Below, piece after piece: positions 20,885-31,126 of a stretch of 64,000 nt of DNA. Below the pieces are notes generated by a model. That model was not told where the DNA came from, did no database searches, and was given only the letters and a program-made list of their open reading frames with translations. The stretch spans positions 310,001 to 374,000 of the forward strand of contig CAVXXB010000002.1 of NCBI GenBank assembly GCA_963765585.1, written 5' to 3'. Every line of letters starts with the position of its first letter. Positions within the stretch are counted from its first letter, which is position 1. The stretch is from CAVXXB01 sp963765585. Lineage in GTDB: Bacteria > Calditrichota > Calditrichia > JAJRVZ01. Position numbers and translations under genes: made by a program.

Positions 20885-23800
20885 TTATTTCAATAATATC
20901 ATTTTTCCGGTTTTCTGAAAACTGCCGGCCTGAAACAGATACAGGTACATTCCACTGGCAACTTTTCTTCCGGATTTATCCTGAGCGGTCCAGTTTACAT
21001 CATGTTCTCCGGCATCAAATGATTTTTTCAACGCCGGTGTATCGACCAGGTTCCCACGCATGTCATAAATTTTTAATGTAACTTCACTTTTTTCCGGTAG
21101 TTGGAAACGAATATGAGTCGTCGGATTGAACGGATTGGGATAATTCCCCATCAAGGCATATTCTGTTGGTACCGGTACATCTACCTCGATTATTTTCTCC
21201 TGTACCCGGACACCGGCGTAACTAACCGATTCCAGCATATACTCATATTTTGTACCACCTGCAGCAGAACGATCGATGAATTCATAGTCTGTGGCTTCTG
21301 AGGTATTGCCCTGGCCCTGGATTATCGCCTGGTTAATCTGTGTCCAGTCGGCATCTGTCTGACTTTGACGGCGATACAGATGAAATCCTTCGTTATCCAG
21401 TTCTGAATAAGTCATCCAGTTTAAGACAACCTCTTTAAAACTTGCTTTAGCGGCAAAAGAAGACAGTTCTACAGGTAATGAGTTGTCCCCGGTGACTGTG
21501 CCCAGGGTAAAATAGTAGGATCCGGTTGATTGAGGTCCGACATTTGCAGAAGTGACAACACCGTCGGGTTCACTTCCAGAAGATTCGCCACCGGCGGAAA
21601 AATAATTAACTGTTGCTCCTTCATCGGGAGAAACAGCAACTACTACATCACCAGCCTGATTGAATTCCTGTACCCCATCATCACTACCATAAGACAATCT
21701 GATCCGCCCCCCTGTAATTGCTGCAGCACTTAGATCTAGCACAAAATATCTTACTGAGGAGATGCGTAACAAGGGTGGATCAATAGTTAATTGGGTTGGA
21801 GAAAGATCGAATACTTCCGCCCGCACGGTTGGCGATCCGCCAGAAGTAATACTTAGAGTTGTTAATGGTCTGTAGACACTCTTACCTACAGGGAATGTTT
21901 TTGTACCCAAAGCGTTAGTTATTGCGAGAGGTCCCAAAATATATGAATTGCTGCTTCCACCAACCACTGATGCTGCAGTCAAAAGATCAACCGTTGTAGT
22001 AACAAGGCCATTGGTCAATGTCAAGGTAGATGTAACAGACACGGTTGTATCTAAAGATATTCCATTACTATTATTTACAACCAAATTTGTAATAGAAGCA
22101 TTTGTACTTCCGTTAATAGTCTGTCCCACGGAACCGGACAGCGTGACTGTACCTGTCAGAGATCCACCAAAACTACTCAGAAAATTAGAATTTACAACCA
22201 TTGTCCCACTTAGTGATCCAGAATCGATACGAAACTGACTGCCATTTACGGTAATTCCGCCGACACCAAAGTTTACATTTCCGGCAATATTTCTATAGTT
22301 ACCAGAAACTGTAATCTCATGGGAGGAGACGAGAGCAGCGCCATTTTTTTCCATATTACCAGTGACGGTAATTGATCCAGTACCACTGGTTGTTGCTGCT
22401 CCATTGACTGTCAAATTATTATAGGCATCAACATTAACCGATCCATTTTGATATTCAACAGTTCCCGATGTCAGCGTTGTAAGAGCCGGATTCCATGAGC
22501 CGGTTCCAAAATTAATTCCCGGTGACGCATTTGCCAGTATTAATATACTATTATTTGTCATCGTCAGTGATTGTGCAACCGCCGCATAACTATTCGGGAT
22601 GGTGACAATTGATGTAATGGCATCTATAACGACGTCATCAGTTGCCGTCAGGAATACCTGCACTCCAATTTCCTGCTACATTCCAATTGCCCGTATTTGC
22701 GGTCCAGTTATTGATCGTGCCCCCAGATCCTATTGCAATTATGCCAGCATCTGTCGGCAGTAAAGTGATCCCAACCGCTGTTACATCATCATTCGGCTCA
22801 TCATAATTTTGCGTTGCTGGAACAGTGTATGTAACAGGCCCCGTACCATCCTGAACAGTATTTTATTTCTTAGTTTCAGGATTAAATCCGGTGTCTGTGT
22901 ATCGTACTGTCAGAGTATGTGTCACAGAACTCGGAGAAGTACCGCTCTATCTTTTTCAGAGTGTAATGAGCATTAGTCGAGATCACTGAAATTCCTGTGG
23001 GTAAAGTGCCCGTTGGATCCGCAGATTTAAATTCCATCTCTAATACTTCATTTGAACCTGCCGTAAAATCTGAGTAAGTGAAAACGAGCTGGTCTATACT
23101 TGCCAGTTGAACCGATTGGAAAAACTTGTGCAACTTGTACTGTTTACCCTTCTTTGCATTGGACCGATCAGCATGATTTCCAGGAAGACTGCTCCGTCAA
23201 TAACAACGGTATCCTCAAGAATCAATACATTTGCCGCGGTAGTTGTAATGACTCCGTTCACGAAATTTAAGACTGTCAAGAACATGAGCGTAGACGGACC
23301 GGTTGTTTGTACTCCCGAGGAATTATTTATTTCTAAGATCCCTATTGATGTACCTGTCGGTAAACTTTCTCCCGCATCACTATTAAATATTATTTTTCCA
23401 CTTGCAGCTGATATCGTACCTATTCCGGTTAAGGCTTGACCACCAGTTTTTACAACTCCTCCCGATTGCACTTCTAAAGTGAGTGAACCGATATTAGTTG
23501 CGTCCAATCGGCCTGATGATGTAAACGCTAATGTTCCATTAGCAACTTCTAATCGTGAGGAAGGCGAAAATTTTAATTGACCATTAACTGTAACCGTATT
23601 ATTGGCACTCTCGGGATTAGCGCCGCCTCCGGTTTTATTAATTTGTAAATTTTTTAAATTGATAGTACCAGTGATGGATTGAGATTGAGTACTCCCTGCG
23701 CCATTTCCCATCGCCAATATAGTATTATCCGCGACTGTTCCGCTTCCAGCAACATCTCCCCCCGTCAAATCACCGAGCACATAAAGGGTATCAGACCCCA

Positions 23801-24547
23801 GATCAATCGTACCGGCAGTAAGGGTAAGCGTCTTACGAACGGTTCTTTCAGTCGTAGTCTGAATTAAATCTCCAGTTGAGTTTATTGTTACATTAGCAGG
23901 AAATAAAGAATTTGTCCATTCTGCGCCAATTGTAAAATTAGTACCTGGTGTATACTCAATTGTTGAATTAGGACCATATAGAAGTGTATTTCCATTTACT
24001 GAAACAGATCCTGCTCCCGAACCAATTTTTAGTTTCCCATTTATTGTATAAGTTGAACTACCAGCAGAAAAGTTTAATGAGCCATTTCCAAATGTTATAT
24101 TGTTGAATGTGTCAGCATCTGCAGTGGTAATCGCATAATTGGGATCACTAAATCCCGCTCTAAAAAATTCAATAGTACCGGTATCTTCATTATCAAGTCC
24201 CACCACTTTGAATTATTAGCGACCCACCTCCCACATCTGTACCACCAATATACAATATGCTCGATGAATTGTTGAAAACACCTTGTATAGTTAATTGTAG
24301 TATTCGAGGAGTGGAGGCTATAGCAAGATCCACAGTATCTCCGTTTGCGATTACAAAAATACCACCTTGAAATGTACCTGGATCGCTATCCCAAGTATTG
24401 GGATCTGTGAAATCTCCATTTTGTACATTAGTATATGTTGTCTGAGCAAAGACCTTGGGTATTAAATAAAATCAAGATCAGCAAAAACAATAATTAAATT
24501 GAATCTTGATATATGTACATCATTCTTTTCATAGTAAACATTTTCAT
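20885..24547 (-). CDS. Large T9SS-sorted surface protein with beta-strand repeats, interrupted by frame shifts
   Basis: The gene starts at an ATG at 24547 with GGAGG 5 bases upstream. It reads through a signal peptide (LLFLLILILFNTQ then VFAQ) and about 1,200 codons of Gly/Ser/Thr-rich short strands of parallel beta-helix type, such as TGSITVTGNMEKNG and GGITVNGSQFRI. The C-terminal 85 residues form a type A sorting domain: YPNPFNPTTHIRFQLP, LKIYDMRGNLV, GRKVASGMYLYLFQAG. The frame must change near 24450, 24215, 23122, 23098, 22945 and 22650; an in-frame TAA near 24495 and another near 22865 are also bypassed by small indels. It is probably an adhesin or coat protein exported by T9SS. It could be a decaying gene, but the indels resemble those in essential genes of this window. 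Confidence 0.75.
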
Positions 24548-24883
24548 ACTTGCCTCCAGAGTTTTGCCGCAAAAACAGCAGTCTCTATCTCCAATATAAT
24601 TTTCAGAATTTTATCATCTGTTGTTTGATCAATAATTTTTGTTAATGTAAACGCAATACAAACAACAAGTTAAAACAATTGATTTAATGTAGGTATTTGT
24701 TTATGCCCTAAATCCTAATTTATTACAAATTTTTATAAAAAAAAACAAGAAAAATATATATTTATTTAGGATTTAGCGCTGTTACACAAGTCCCTTTTTT
24801 AATCTCTGATTAAACAACAAATAATCTTAAAAAATTTCTTCCATTTAAAAATAAGATGCATTCTTGTAACTAAAAGTTACAGT
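24548..24883 (-). promoter_or_regulatory. AT-rich gap of 336 bases upstream of the surface protein gene
   Basis: No gene is seen. It should hold the promoter of the surface protein gene. The clearest structure is an 11-bp perfect inverted repeat, CTAAATCCTAA at 24708-24718 and TTAGGATTTAG at 24766-24776, separated by 47 bases that include a run of nine A. The gap lies after cdaA in the direction of transcription, but no T-tailed hairpin typical of a terminator was found. A -10/-35 pair cannot be named with confidence because phyla of this group use divergent promoters. Confidence 0.4.
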
Positions 24884-25693
24884 TTATTCATCCGCAGCAA
24901 GGAAATTGAACCGTAATCCCTGCCTTTGTTTCGGCACCGGGGCAAATGCTTCTGTTAATCTCGTTCGTAGAATTTCCTCCGTGAGACCGCGAACCATTTT
25001 ACCTTCTTCAATCACCGAGATCATGCCGGTCTCTTCAGATACCACCACGACAATCGCATCGGTCTGTTCAGAGATCCCGACGGCTGCCCGGTGACGGGTT
25101 CCCAGTGCCGCATCCAGATCCGGTGACTGTGACAGCGGCAGTAAACATTTGGCTGCCAGGGCAATTTCGCCCCGGATTACCAACGCCCCATCATGCAATG
25201 GCGATCTCGGGTTGAATACCGCAGTAATCAATGGTTTTGATATCTGGGCCTGAAGTTTTACTCCCGTTTCCAGAACACTCTTAACACCCATATCACGTAA
25301 CATTACAATGATCGCACCAAAATTCTTGTTGGACATCTCCAAAGTGGCATTAATTACATCTTCAATAAATTGGGGTTCACCCACCTTCACAAATGTGCGC
25401 ACCAAACGGCTTTGCCCCAGGTAAATCAATAAGCGCCGTAATTCCGGCTGAAAGATAATCACAAACGCAATGACCCAAACTGTCTTCAGGTTTGACATGA
25501 TCCATGACAAGGCGCTCAGATTAAACAGCTCGCCAATGACAGAAATAATTAAAATAACCAATAAGCCAATAAACATGCGGGCGGCTATCGATCCCTTTAA
25601 AAATTCATATAACTGGTACATCAGAAAACTGACCAGCGCAATGTCCAGCACATCAATAATTGTGATCGGTAAAAAACCTATTTTTACAAGCAT
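24884..25693 (-). CDS. cdaA: Diadenylate cyclase CdaA (c-di-AMP synthase)
   Basis: The enzyme joins two ATP into the second messenger cyclic di-AMP. The 269-residue protein starts at the ATG at 25693 (a GGTGA lies 5 bases before); a TTG at 25711 is less likely. Three N-terminal membrane helices (within about residues 5-80) are followed by the DisA_N/DAC domain with the catalytic DGA motif in SPLHDGALVIRG and RHR in ALGTRHRAAVGISE. Layout and length match CdaA/DacA. folP lies 60 bases upstream. The c-di-AMP receptors and the phosphodiesterase are not in the window. Confidence 0.95.
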   Translation of the reverse strand: MLVKIGFLPITIIDVLDIALVSFLMYQLYEFLKGSIAARMFIGLLVILIISVIGELFNLSALSWIMSNLKTVWVIAFVIIFQPELRRLLIYLGQSRLVRTFVKVGEPQFIEDVINATLEMSNKNFGAIIVMLRDMGVKSVLETGVKLQAQISKPLITAVFNPRSPLHDGALVIRGEIALAAKCLLPLSQSPDLDAALGTRHRAAVGISEQTDAIVVVVSEETGMISVIEEGKMVRGLTEEILRTRLTEAFAPVPKQRQGLRFNFLAADE

Positions 25694-25753
25694 CTTTTCA
25701 CCCTGATACAAAGTTTAATGATTTTTTTCGAAAATGAAGTGACATTCGTCAAT

Positions 25754-26908
25754 TTACGCATTTTTCTCACGCAAGACGCCAACCATGTTTATCACATCTT
25801 TTACAGATGCAACCTCATGGCTTCTGACGATTGCAGCCCCATTTTCGATAGATTTGACGACACTCGCCAGAGTTCCGGCATTACGATCGCCCACTTCTCT
25901 CCCGGTTATCTGACCGATAAATGATTTTCTTGACGTTCCAACCAAAACCGGATAACCAAACTGTTTGAACAAGCGAAGGTGTTTTAAAATAGCAATATTA
26001 TCTTCTAACCGTTTGCCAAATCCGATACCCGGATCTAATATTAGTTTGACTACTCCCGATTCTTTCAGAAAATTGATTCTTTCTTCAAAATAATCCAGAA
26101 GTTCTGTAATGACATTGTCATATCCCGGGTTCATCTGCATCGTTCCCGGACGGCCTTGCATATGCATGACAACCACAGGACACCCAAATTCTCCGGCCAC
26201 ACTCACCATTTCCGGATCACTGGTTAATCCCGAAATATCATTTATCCAATTGGCACCTGCCTCAAGGGCTTGCCGGGCAATATTTGATTTGGTAGTATCT
26301 ACCGAGATAAGTATATCTGATTCATTTCTAATTTTACCGATAACAGGAATAATACGGTTTAATTCTTCCTCTTCAGCCACAGGCTTCGCACCCGGTCGTG
26401 AAGATTCACCACCAATATCCAAAATATCTGCCCCTTCAGATATCAATTTCATGGCATGCTGGTTGGCATCTTTGTTTTCAAAGTATCGGCCGCCGTCGGA
26501 AAATGAATCCGGAGTCACATTGAGCACGGCCATTATCCTGGGTTGCGACAGATCCAATCCAAAAAGAGTCTCACTTTCCGGATACAAATATTCCAGTGCC
26601 TCCGTTTTCATACGCAATTCATTAAGCGGACTAAGCTGGGCTGAAAGGTCATGTTTAATATTTTGTGCAAAAAAATCCTTTAGCCTGCCGTGATCAAAGA
26701 AATATAGGAACTGGCCGGATTCGATCTTAATCAATTTTCGGGTGAATTCAAATGAGTTGAGAACTGTTGTTTCTTCATTTTTTGTGTCGCTGAGAACCGC
26801 GCATGTCACGGTTGCTAATTCAGGAAATTCGCTACTGGAAATACGTATATCTTTAAAAAGTTCCGGTGAGATACTTTGTTTAGAGTGCCACAGAATCTTT
26901 ATTTTCAT
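25754..26908 (-). CDS. folP: Dihydropteroate synthase with N-terminal extension
   Basis: FolP condenses p-aminobenzoate with 6-hydroxymethyl-dihydropterin pyrophosphate in folate synthesis. The (beta/alpha)8 core begins near residue 125 with IMAVLNVTPDSFSDGG and continues with ADILDIGGESSRPGA, SVDTTK, WINDISG, VVMHMQG, LDPGIGFGK and the terminal VRSHEVASV. Before the core are about 120 residues absent from E. coli FolP; similar extensions occur in some other bacterial and archaeal enzymes. The ATG at 26908 is chosen over an upstream TTG, and it overlaps the TPR gene by 29 bases. folP next to a diadenylate cyclase gene is a recurring order in the FCB group. Confidence 0.95.
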   Translation of the reverse strand: MKIKILWHSKQSISPELFKDIRISSSEFPELATVTCAVLSDTKNEETTVLNSFEFTRKLIKIESGQFLYFFDHGRLKDFFAQNIKHDLSAQLSPLNELRMKTEALEYLYPESETLFGLDLSQPRIMAVLNVTPDSFSDGGRYFENKDANQHAMKLISEGADILDIGGESSRPGAKPVAEEEELNRIIPVIGKIRNESDILISVDTTKSNIARQALEAGANWINDISGLTSDPEMVSVAGEFGCPVVVMHMQGRPGTMQMNPGYDNVITELLDYFEERINFLKESGVVKLILDPGIGFGKRLEDNIAILKHLRLFKQFGYPVLVGTSRKSFIGQITGREVGDRNAGTLASVVKSIENGAAIVRSHEVASVKDVINMVGVLREKNA

Positions 26909-28490
26909 TTTCTCCAACCTGCAGGGAATCCTGGGATTGTGCGCTCAAAATAATCCTGACTTGTCGCATTGCCTCTTTGGCATAATGGTCATCTGAGCCT
27001 GTTTTTCGGCGTATTCTTTCACGGAAATACTCGAGTGCTTTTTCTTCGTCCCCGGTCAGTTTATAAACCGCACCCAGGTAAAGATATGAGTCCAGATCAT
27101 CATCAATTTTTATTGCTTCTTTAAACAGATTTTCAGCCGTTTCATAATCCTTTAATTGAAAATAACTGACACCCAGATTATAATTGACCTCTGCGGAATC
27201 AGGATAAAGATCTATCAATTTTTCGAAGATACTCTTTGCCTCCAGAGTATGCTTTGTTTGCAAATAGATTTTACCAAGCAAGTTCAGAACCGGATAGCTG
27301 TTTGCATTAATCTTCATATAATTTTGCAATAATTCCCTGGCAAAAGTTGTACTATAGCCGGAAGCTGTACCGGTGCCTGAATTATAATATTCATCTGCCA
27401 GCTCAAATACCGCGTCCGCATATCCCGGATCCAGACTTATGGCCTTTTTTAGTAAGGCTTTTCTATCATCAAACATCAGATCCGTAAACCGGCTTTCATG
27501 TAACAAACTCATCATAAAATATACGCGTGAGTCAAAAGGATTTTGTGTTACCGCACGTTTCAAGCATATCTCTGCGGTTTCAAAATCGCCCATGTGCATA
27601 TACAATCTGGACAGGCTAACATTTAAATCCGCGTTATCAGTTTCAGATTTGCTATATGGAAGTAAGAGCGCCTGCGATTTTTGAAATTTCCGATTCGTTT
27701 CAACAGTTTTTAAATTTGTCTTATTTTTAAGTGACTGGTCTTTCCGGCCCAATTGAATCAGTGCCCGCGCTTTCAAAATATCGATTTCCCGGCCTGCACT
27801 ATCAGGCAGATTTAATGCATTTTCAAATTCGCCCGAGACAAACTCTTCTTTTGTACCGGCAATTAACTGTAACTGATCTTCCGAGTAACTGGTTAATTGG
27901 GATGATTCTCTGACCCAACCCCGGTCTTCCAGAAATCCGATCAAATCCTTAAGTCCCTGCTGATAACTCGTTACTTCATACTGCTTTGACTCTATATCTC
28001 CGTCATCATATATTATTATCTCAAAAATCCGTTTACCCTGTTTGCTAATAATATTTCCGGTTACATAGATGTCAATATCCAACGCGGATGCAAGACGGGC
28101 ACGGTAGGCCTTATTATATATTGAGTCACGCTCTGATGTTTCATAAAACCATTCCCAACGATGTAAATAGTAATCCTCTTTTAAATTTGTTTCAGTTGAT
28201 AGTTGCAGTGCTTCACATATTGCAACATCGATCCTGTCGTCTTGCTGCCAGGGTAAATATGCAATTTTGTCGGACAGACTGGGTGGGCTCAAGTATATCC
28301 AAAGAAAAATGTAAATAGTCAACAATGAGATATTAAATCGCAGCGATTTTCTCTGATATGTTTTTTTATCAAATAATTTCGAACTCTTATAAAGATAGTA
28401 TAAGGCCAGATTTATGGTAACGAGAATGAAAGTAAGGAGCAAAAATCCCCCCGGTACATTTCCGGATAATTCAAGATATAATTCTTGCAT
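26880..28490 (-). CDS. Membrane-anchored TPR protein
   Basis: The 536-residue protein has two N-terminal membrane helices (about 15-35 and 52-68). Next is a region of about 130 residues (RIDVAICEALQL to FLEDRGW) that may form an alpha/beta domain resembling proteins which sense or build envelope components. From about 200 it has tandem tetratricopeptide repeats; the clearest are ADLNVSLSRLYMHMGDFETAE, AEVNYNLGVSYFQLKDYETAE and SYLYLGAVYKLTGDEEKALE. TPRs bind partner proteins. It overlaps folP and begins about 30 bases after the ftsH terminator hairpin, so it may open a new transcript. The function is unknown. Confidence 0.82.
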   Translation of the reverse strand: MQELYLELSGNVPGGFLLLTFILVTINLALYYLYKSSKLFDKKTYQRKSLRFNISLLTIYIFLWIYLSPPSLSDKIAYLPWQQDDRIDVAICEALQLSTETNLKEDYYLHRWEWFYETSERDSIYNKAYRARLASALDIDIYVTGNIISKQGKRIFEIIIYDDGDIESKQYEVTSYQQGLKDLIGFLEDRGWVRESSQLTSYSEDQLQLIAGTKEEFVSGEFENALNLPDSAGREIDILKARALIQLGRKDQSLKNKTNLKTVETNRKFQKSQALLLPYSKSETDNADLNVSLSRLYMHMGDFETAEICLKRAVTQNPFDSRVYFMMSLLHESRFTDLMFDDRKALLKKAISLDPGYADAVFELADEYYNSGTGTASGYSTTFARELLQNYMKINANSYPVLNLLGKIYLQTKHTLEAKSIFEKLIDLYPDSAEVNYNLGVSYFQLKDYETAENLFKEAIKIDDDLDSYLYLGAVYKLTGDEEKALEYFRERIRRKTGSDDHYAKEAMRQVRIILSAQSQDSLQVGENENKDSVAL

Positions 28491-28519
28491 GGGTTGACTC
28501 CACTTTTAATGAAATATAA

Positions 28520-28543
28520 AAATCCGGACATCAGCCCGGATTT
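28520..28543 (-). terminator. Rho-independent terminator after ftsH
   Basis: On the minus strand an 8-bp stem (AAATCCGG / CCGGATTT) with an 8-base loop begins 9 bases beyond the ftsH stop and runs into TTTATATTTC. It should end the tilS-hpt-ftsH transcript. Confidence 0.75.
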
Positions 28544-28551
28544 GAAATATT

Positions 28552-30546
28552 CTACTCGTCTGTTTTGGGTTTCCTGCGCGGTTTTCTCGTTTTGGGCTTC
28601 GGACTTTCACCATCAAACGATTCAGGCTCTGGTTTGGTCGGAAGTTTTTTTCCGTCAAGGATAATCTCGATCTGCTCGCCATCAAGTATTTCGTATTCCA
28701 ACAAAGCCTCAGCCAGATTATGGAGTTTATCCATATTCTGCCTTAACAGATCTTCAGATTTATTTTCGGCCTCACCAATAATCCGGCGTACTTCTTTATC
28801 TATTTCTCTGGCCGTATCTTCACTATAGTCACGATGTTGGGAAATTTCTCTACCAAGAAAAATTTCTTCTTCCTTTTTCCCAAAAGTAACCGGTCCCAGA
28901 ATATCACTCATACCCCACTCACAGACCATTTTACGTGCGATATCTGATGCCCGTTCAATATCATTTCCGGCCCCGGTCGTAAAGTGATCAAATACGATTT
29001 TTTCCGCGGACCGGCCGCCGAGGAGTTGTATCAACATTGATTCCAGATAGCTGCGGGAATAATTATGTTTTTCGTCAATTGGCAAATAATGCGTCACACC
29101 CAATGCCCTGCCACGCGGAATAATGGTTACCTTGTGAACCGGATCTGTATCAGGCAGTAACCTCGAAACGAGTACATGACCCGATTCATGATACGCTGTG
29201 GTTTTCTTTTCTTCTTCGGTAATTAACATTGTCTTGCGTTCCATGCCCATCATGACTTTATCTTTGGCTTCTTCAAAATCGGTCATCATCACCTTGTCCC
29301 GGTTACGGCGTGCTGCCAGCAACGCCGCCTCGTTTACCAGATTTGCCAGATCCGCACCGGATAAACCAGGCGTTCCTTTGGCTAATACTTCCAGATTGAT
29401 ATCCTTCGATAAAGGTATTTTCTTGGTGTGCACCTTTAGGATTCCTTCACGACCCCTTACATCCGGTCTGTCAACCACTATTTGCCGGTCAAACCGTCCC
29501 GGTCGCAACAGCGCAGAGTCAAGTACATCCGGCCGGTTGGTAGCGGCAATCAATATGACACCCTCTTTGGTATCAAACCCATCCATTTCAACCAGCAATT
29601 GATTGAGTGTCTGCTCACGTTCATCATGACCACCACCAAGCCCGGCACCACGATGCCGGCCGACCGCATCCATTTCATCAATAAAAATGATACAGGGCGC
29701 ATGTTTTCTTCCTGTTTCAAACAAGTCGCGAACGCGGCTGGCGCCAACGCCAACAAACATTTCTACAAAGTCCGCACCACTCATGCTTAGAAAAGGTACA
29801 CCGGCTTCACCGGCAACCGCTTTCGCTAACAAAGTTTTACCTGTTCCGGGGGGACCAAGTAATAAAGCGCCTTTTGGGATCTTGCCACCCAGACGCTGAA
29901 ATTTGGCCGGGTCCTTTAAAAATTCGATAATCTCCTGTAATTCCTGTTTGGCCTCATCGGCACCCGCCACATCAGCAAATGTCACTTTGGTTTTATCTTC
30001 CGTGAACATTTTGGCGCGACTTTTTCCAAAGGAGAAAATTCCCCGGCTTCCACCACCACCACCACCCTGCATTCTCCTGGCAATAAAAATCCATACGACC
30101 AGAATTAATATCCAGGGTAATGAATTGAGCAAAATAACCGTCCATTCATTTGACGGGGTTACAAATTCAATATCCACACCGCGTGAACGCCATTGTTCCA
30201 CAACCGTATCATCTAAGTAAGGCAAGATTGTCCTGAACTTGTCATATCGCTTGCCTCTTTCGGATGTGTACGCCATCGGTTCTTTGGTTTCACCGATAAG
30301 AATATTATCTTTGACAATAACTTCACCGCTTCTCATATTGTCATCATTAAGAATTTTCAAATATTCTGAGTAAGAAATCTGAATTGTGGTTTCTTCCTGC
30401 CCCGGCCATAGCTGGCTAAAAAAGATGGCCGCAATAAGAATTACAATCCAGATTAATCCTGTTTTTGAAGCCTTTTTCCACTGGAACTCATCATCCTTAC
30501 GTTTTTTGTTTCCACCTGAGTTCTGACTTCTTTTATCATCATCCAT
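28552..30546 (-). CDS. ftsH: ATP-dependent zinc metalloprotease FtsH
   Basis: FtsH is the membrane AAA+ protease that degrades unassembled membrane proteins and regulators such as LpxC in Gram-negative bacteria. The 664-residue protein has a first helix at about 30-46, a periplasmic domain, a second helix at about 137-157, then the glycine-rich linker GGGGGGSRG. Walker A GPPGTGKT is at 231-238, Walker B FIDEMDAVGRHRG at about 288-300, the SRH region at ATNRPDVLDSALLRPGRFDR, and the zinc motif HESGH at 453-457. The lysine-rich C-terminal tail is usual. It follows hpt by 31 bases in the conserved order tilS-hpt-ftsH. Confidence 0.98.
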   Translation of the reverse strand: MDDDKRSQNSGGNKKRKDDEFQWKKASKTGLIWIVILIAAIFFSQLWPGQEETTIQISYSEYLKILNDDNMRSGEVIVKDNILIGETKEPMAYTSERGKRYDKFRTILPYLDDTVVEQWRSRGVDIEFVTPSNEWTVILLNSLPWILILVVWIFIARRMQGGGGGGSRGIFSFGKSRAKMFTEDKTKVTFADVAGADEAKQELQEIIEFLKDPAKFQRLGGKIPKGALLLGPPGTGKTLLAKAVAGEAGVPFLSMSGADFVEMFVGVGASRVRDLFETGRKHAPCIIFIDEMDAVGRHRGAGLGGGHDEREQTLNQLLVEMDGFDTKEGVILIAATNRPDVLDSALLRPGRFDRQIVVDRPDVRGREGILKVHTKKIPLSKDINLEVLAKGTPGLSGADLANLVNEAALLAARRNRDKVMMTDFEEAKDKVMMGMERKTMLITEEEKKTTAYHESGHVLVSRLLPDTDPVHKVTIIPRGRALGVTHYLPIDEKHNYSRSYLESMLIQLLGGRSAEKIVFDHFTTGAGNDIERASDIARKMVCEWGMSDILGPVTFGKKEEEIFLGREISQHRDYSEDTAREIDKEVRRIIGEAENKSEDLLRQNMDKLHNLAEALLEYEILDGEQIEIILDGKKLPTKPEPESFDGESPKPKTRKPRRKPKTDE

Positions 30547-30577
30547 TCAAAATACCTTTCAAAGATTTTCCTAAAAA

Positions 30578-31126
30578 TTAAACTTCAACTGTATAAATTG
30601 ATCGTAAATTTCTCTTGAGTTGCTGATCATCTAATCCGTAACCCACGACAAATTTATCTTCTATATCAAAACCAATATAATCTATTTTTATATTTGTTTT
30701 TAACCGAGATTTCTTCCGTAACAAAGTGACAACACTTAATGATGCCGGATCGAACGCACGAAGCATTTTACTTAAGAACTGTAACGACAATCCCGAGTCC
30801 ACTATATCTTCAACCACAATCACATGTCGTCCCTTTATATCCGCGCTGAGTGGTTTCAACACTTTGATATGTCCGGTGGATTCCTTTTCATCACCATAAC
30901 TGGAGATCCTGATAAAATCAATTTCACAGTCAATGTTGATGTATCTGATAAGATCCGCAAGAAATACAAATCCGCCATTTAATATGCCTATCAATATAGG
31001 AACATTTCCATTATGATTATCAGAAATCTGATTTCCGATTTCGAGCATTCTCTGATTAATTTCAGATTCAGAAATCATCAGTTTATAATTACTATCAATA
31101 ATTCTTTGCTGGTCTTGTTCTATCAT
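30578..31126 (-). CDS. hpt: Hypoxanthine phosphoribosyltransferase
   Basis: The enzyme converts hypoxanthine or guanine and PRPP to IMP or GMP in purine salvage. The 182-residue protein has the type I phosphoribosyltransferase fold: PRPP-binding loop HVIVVEDIVDSGLSL (about 100-114), a flexible loop region with RISSYGDEKESTG and the terminal DYIGFDIEDKFVVGYGLD motif that contacts the base. Its ATG overlaps the tilS stop by 4 bases. In Bacillus the same order occurs and Hpt interacts with TilS; that it does so here is an inference. Confidence 0.96.
   Translation of the reverse strand: MIEQDQQRIIDSNYKLMISESEINQRMLEIGNQISDNHNGNVPILIGILNGGFVFLADLIRYINIDCEIDFIRISSYGDEKESTGHIKVLKPLSADIKGRHVIVVEDIVDSGLSLQFLSKMLRAFDPASLSVVTLLRKKSRLKTNIKIDYIGFDIEDKFVVGYGLDDQQLKRNLRSIYTVEV

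Noticed and set aside
26109..26693. A 194-codon open frame on the plus strand
   Set aside because: It is wholly antisense to folP, whose catalytic motifs are intact; the plus-strand translation has no recognisable domain.
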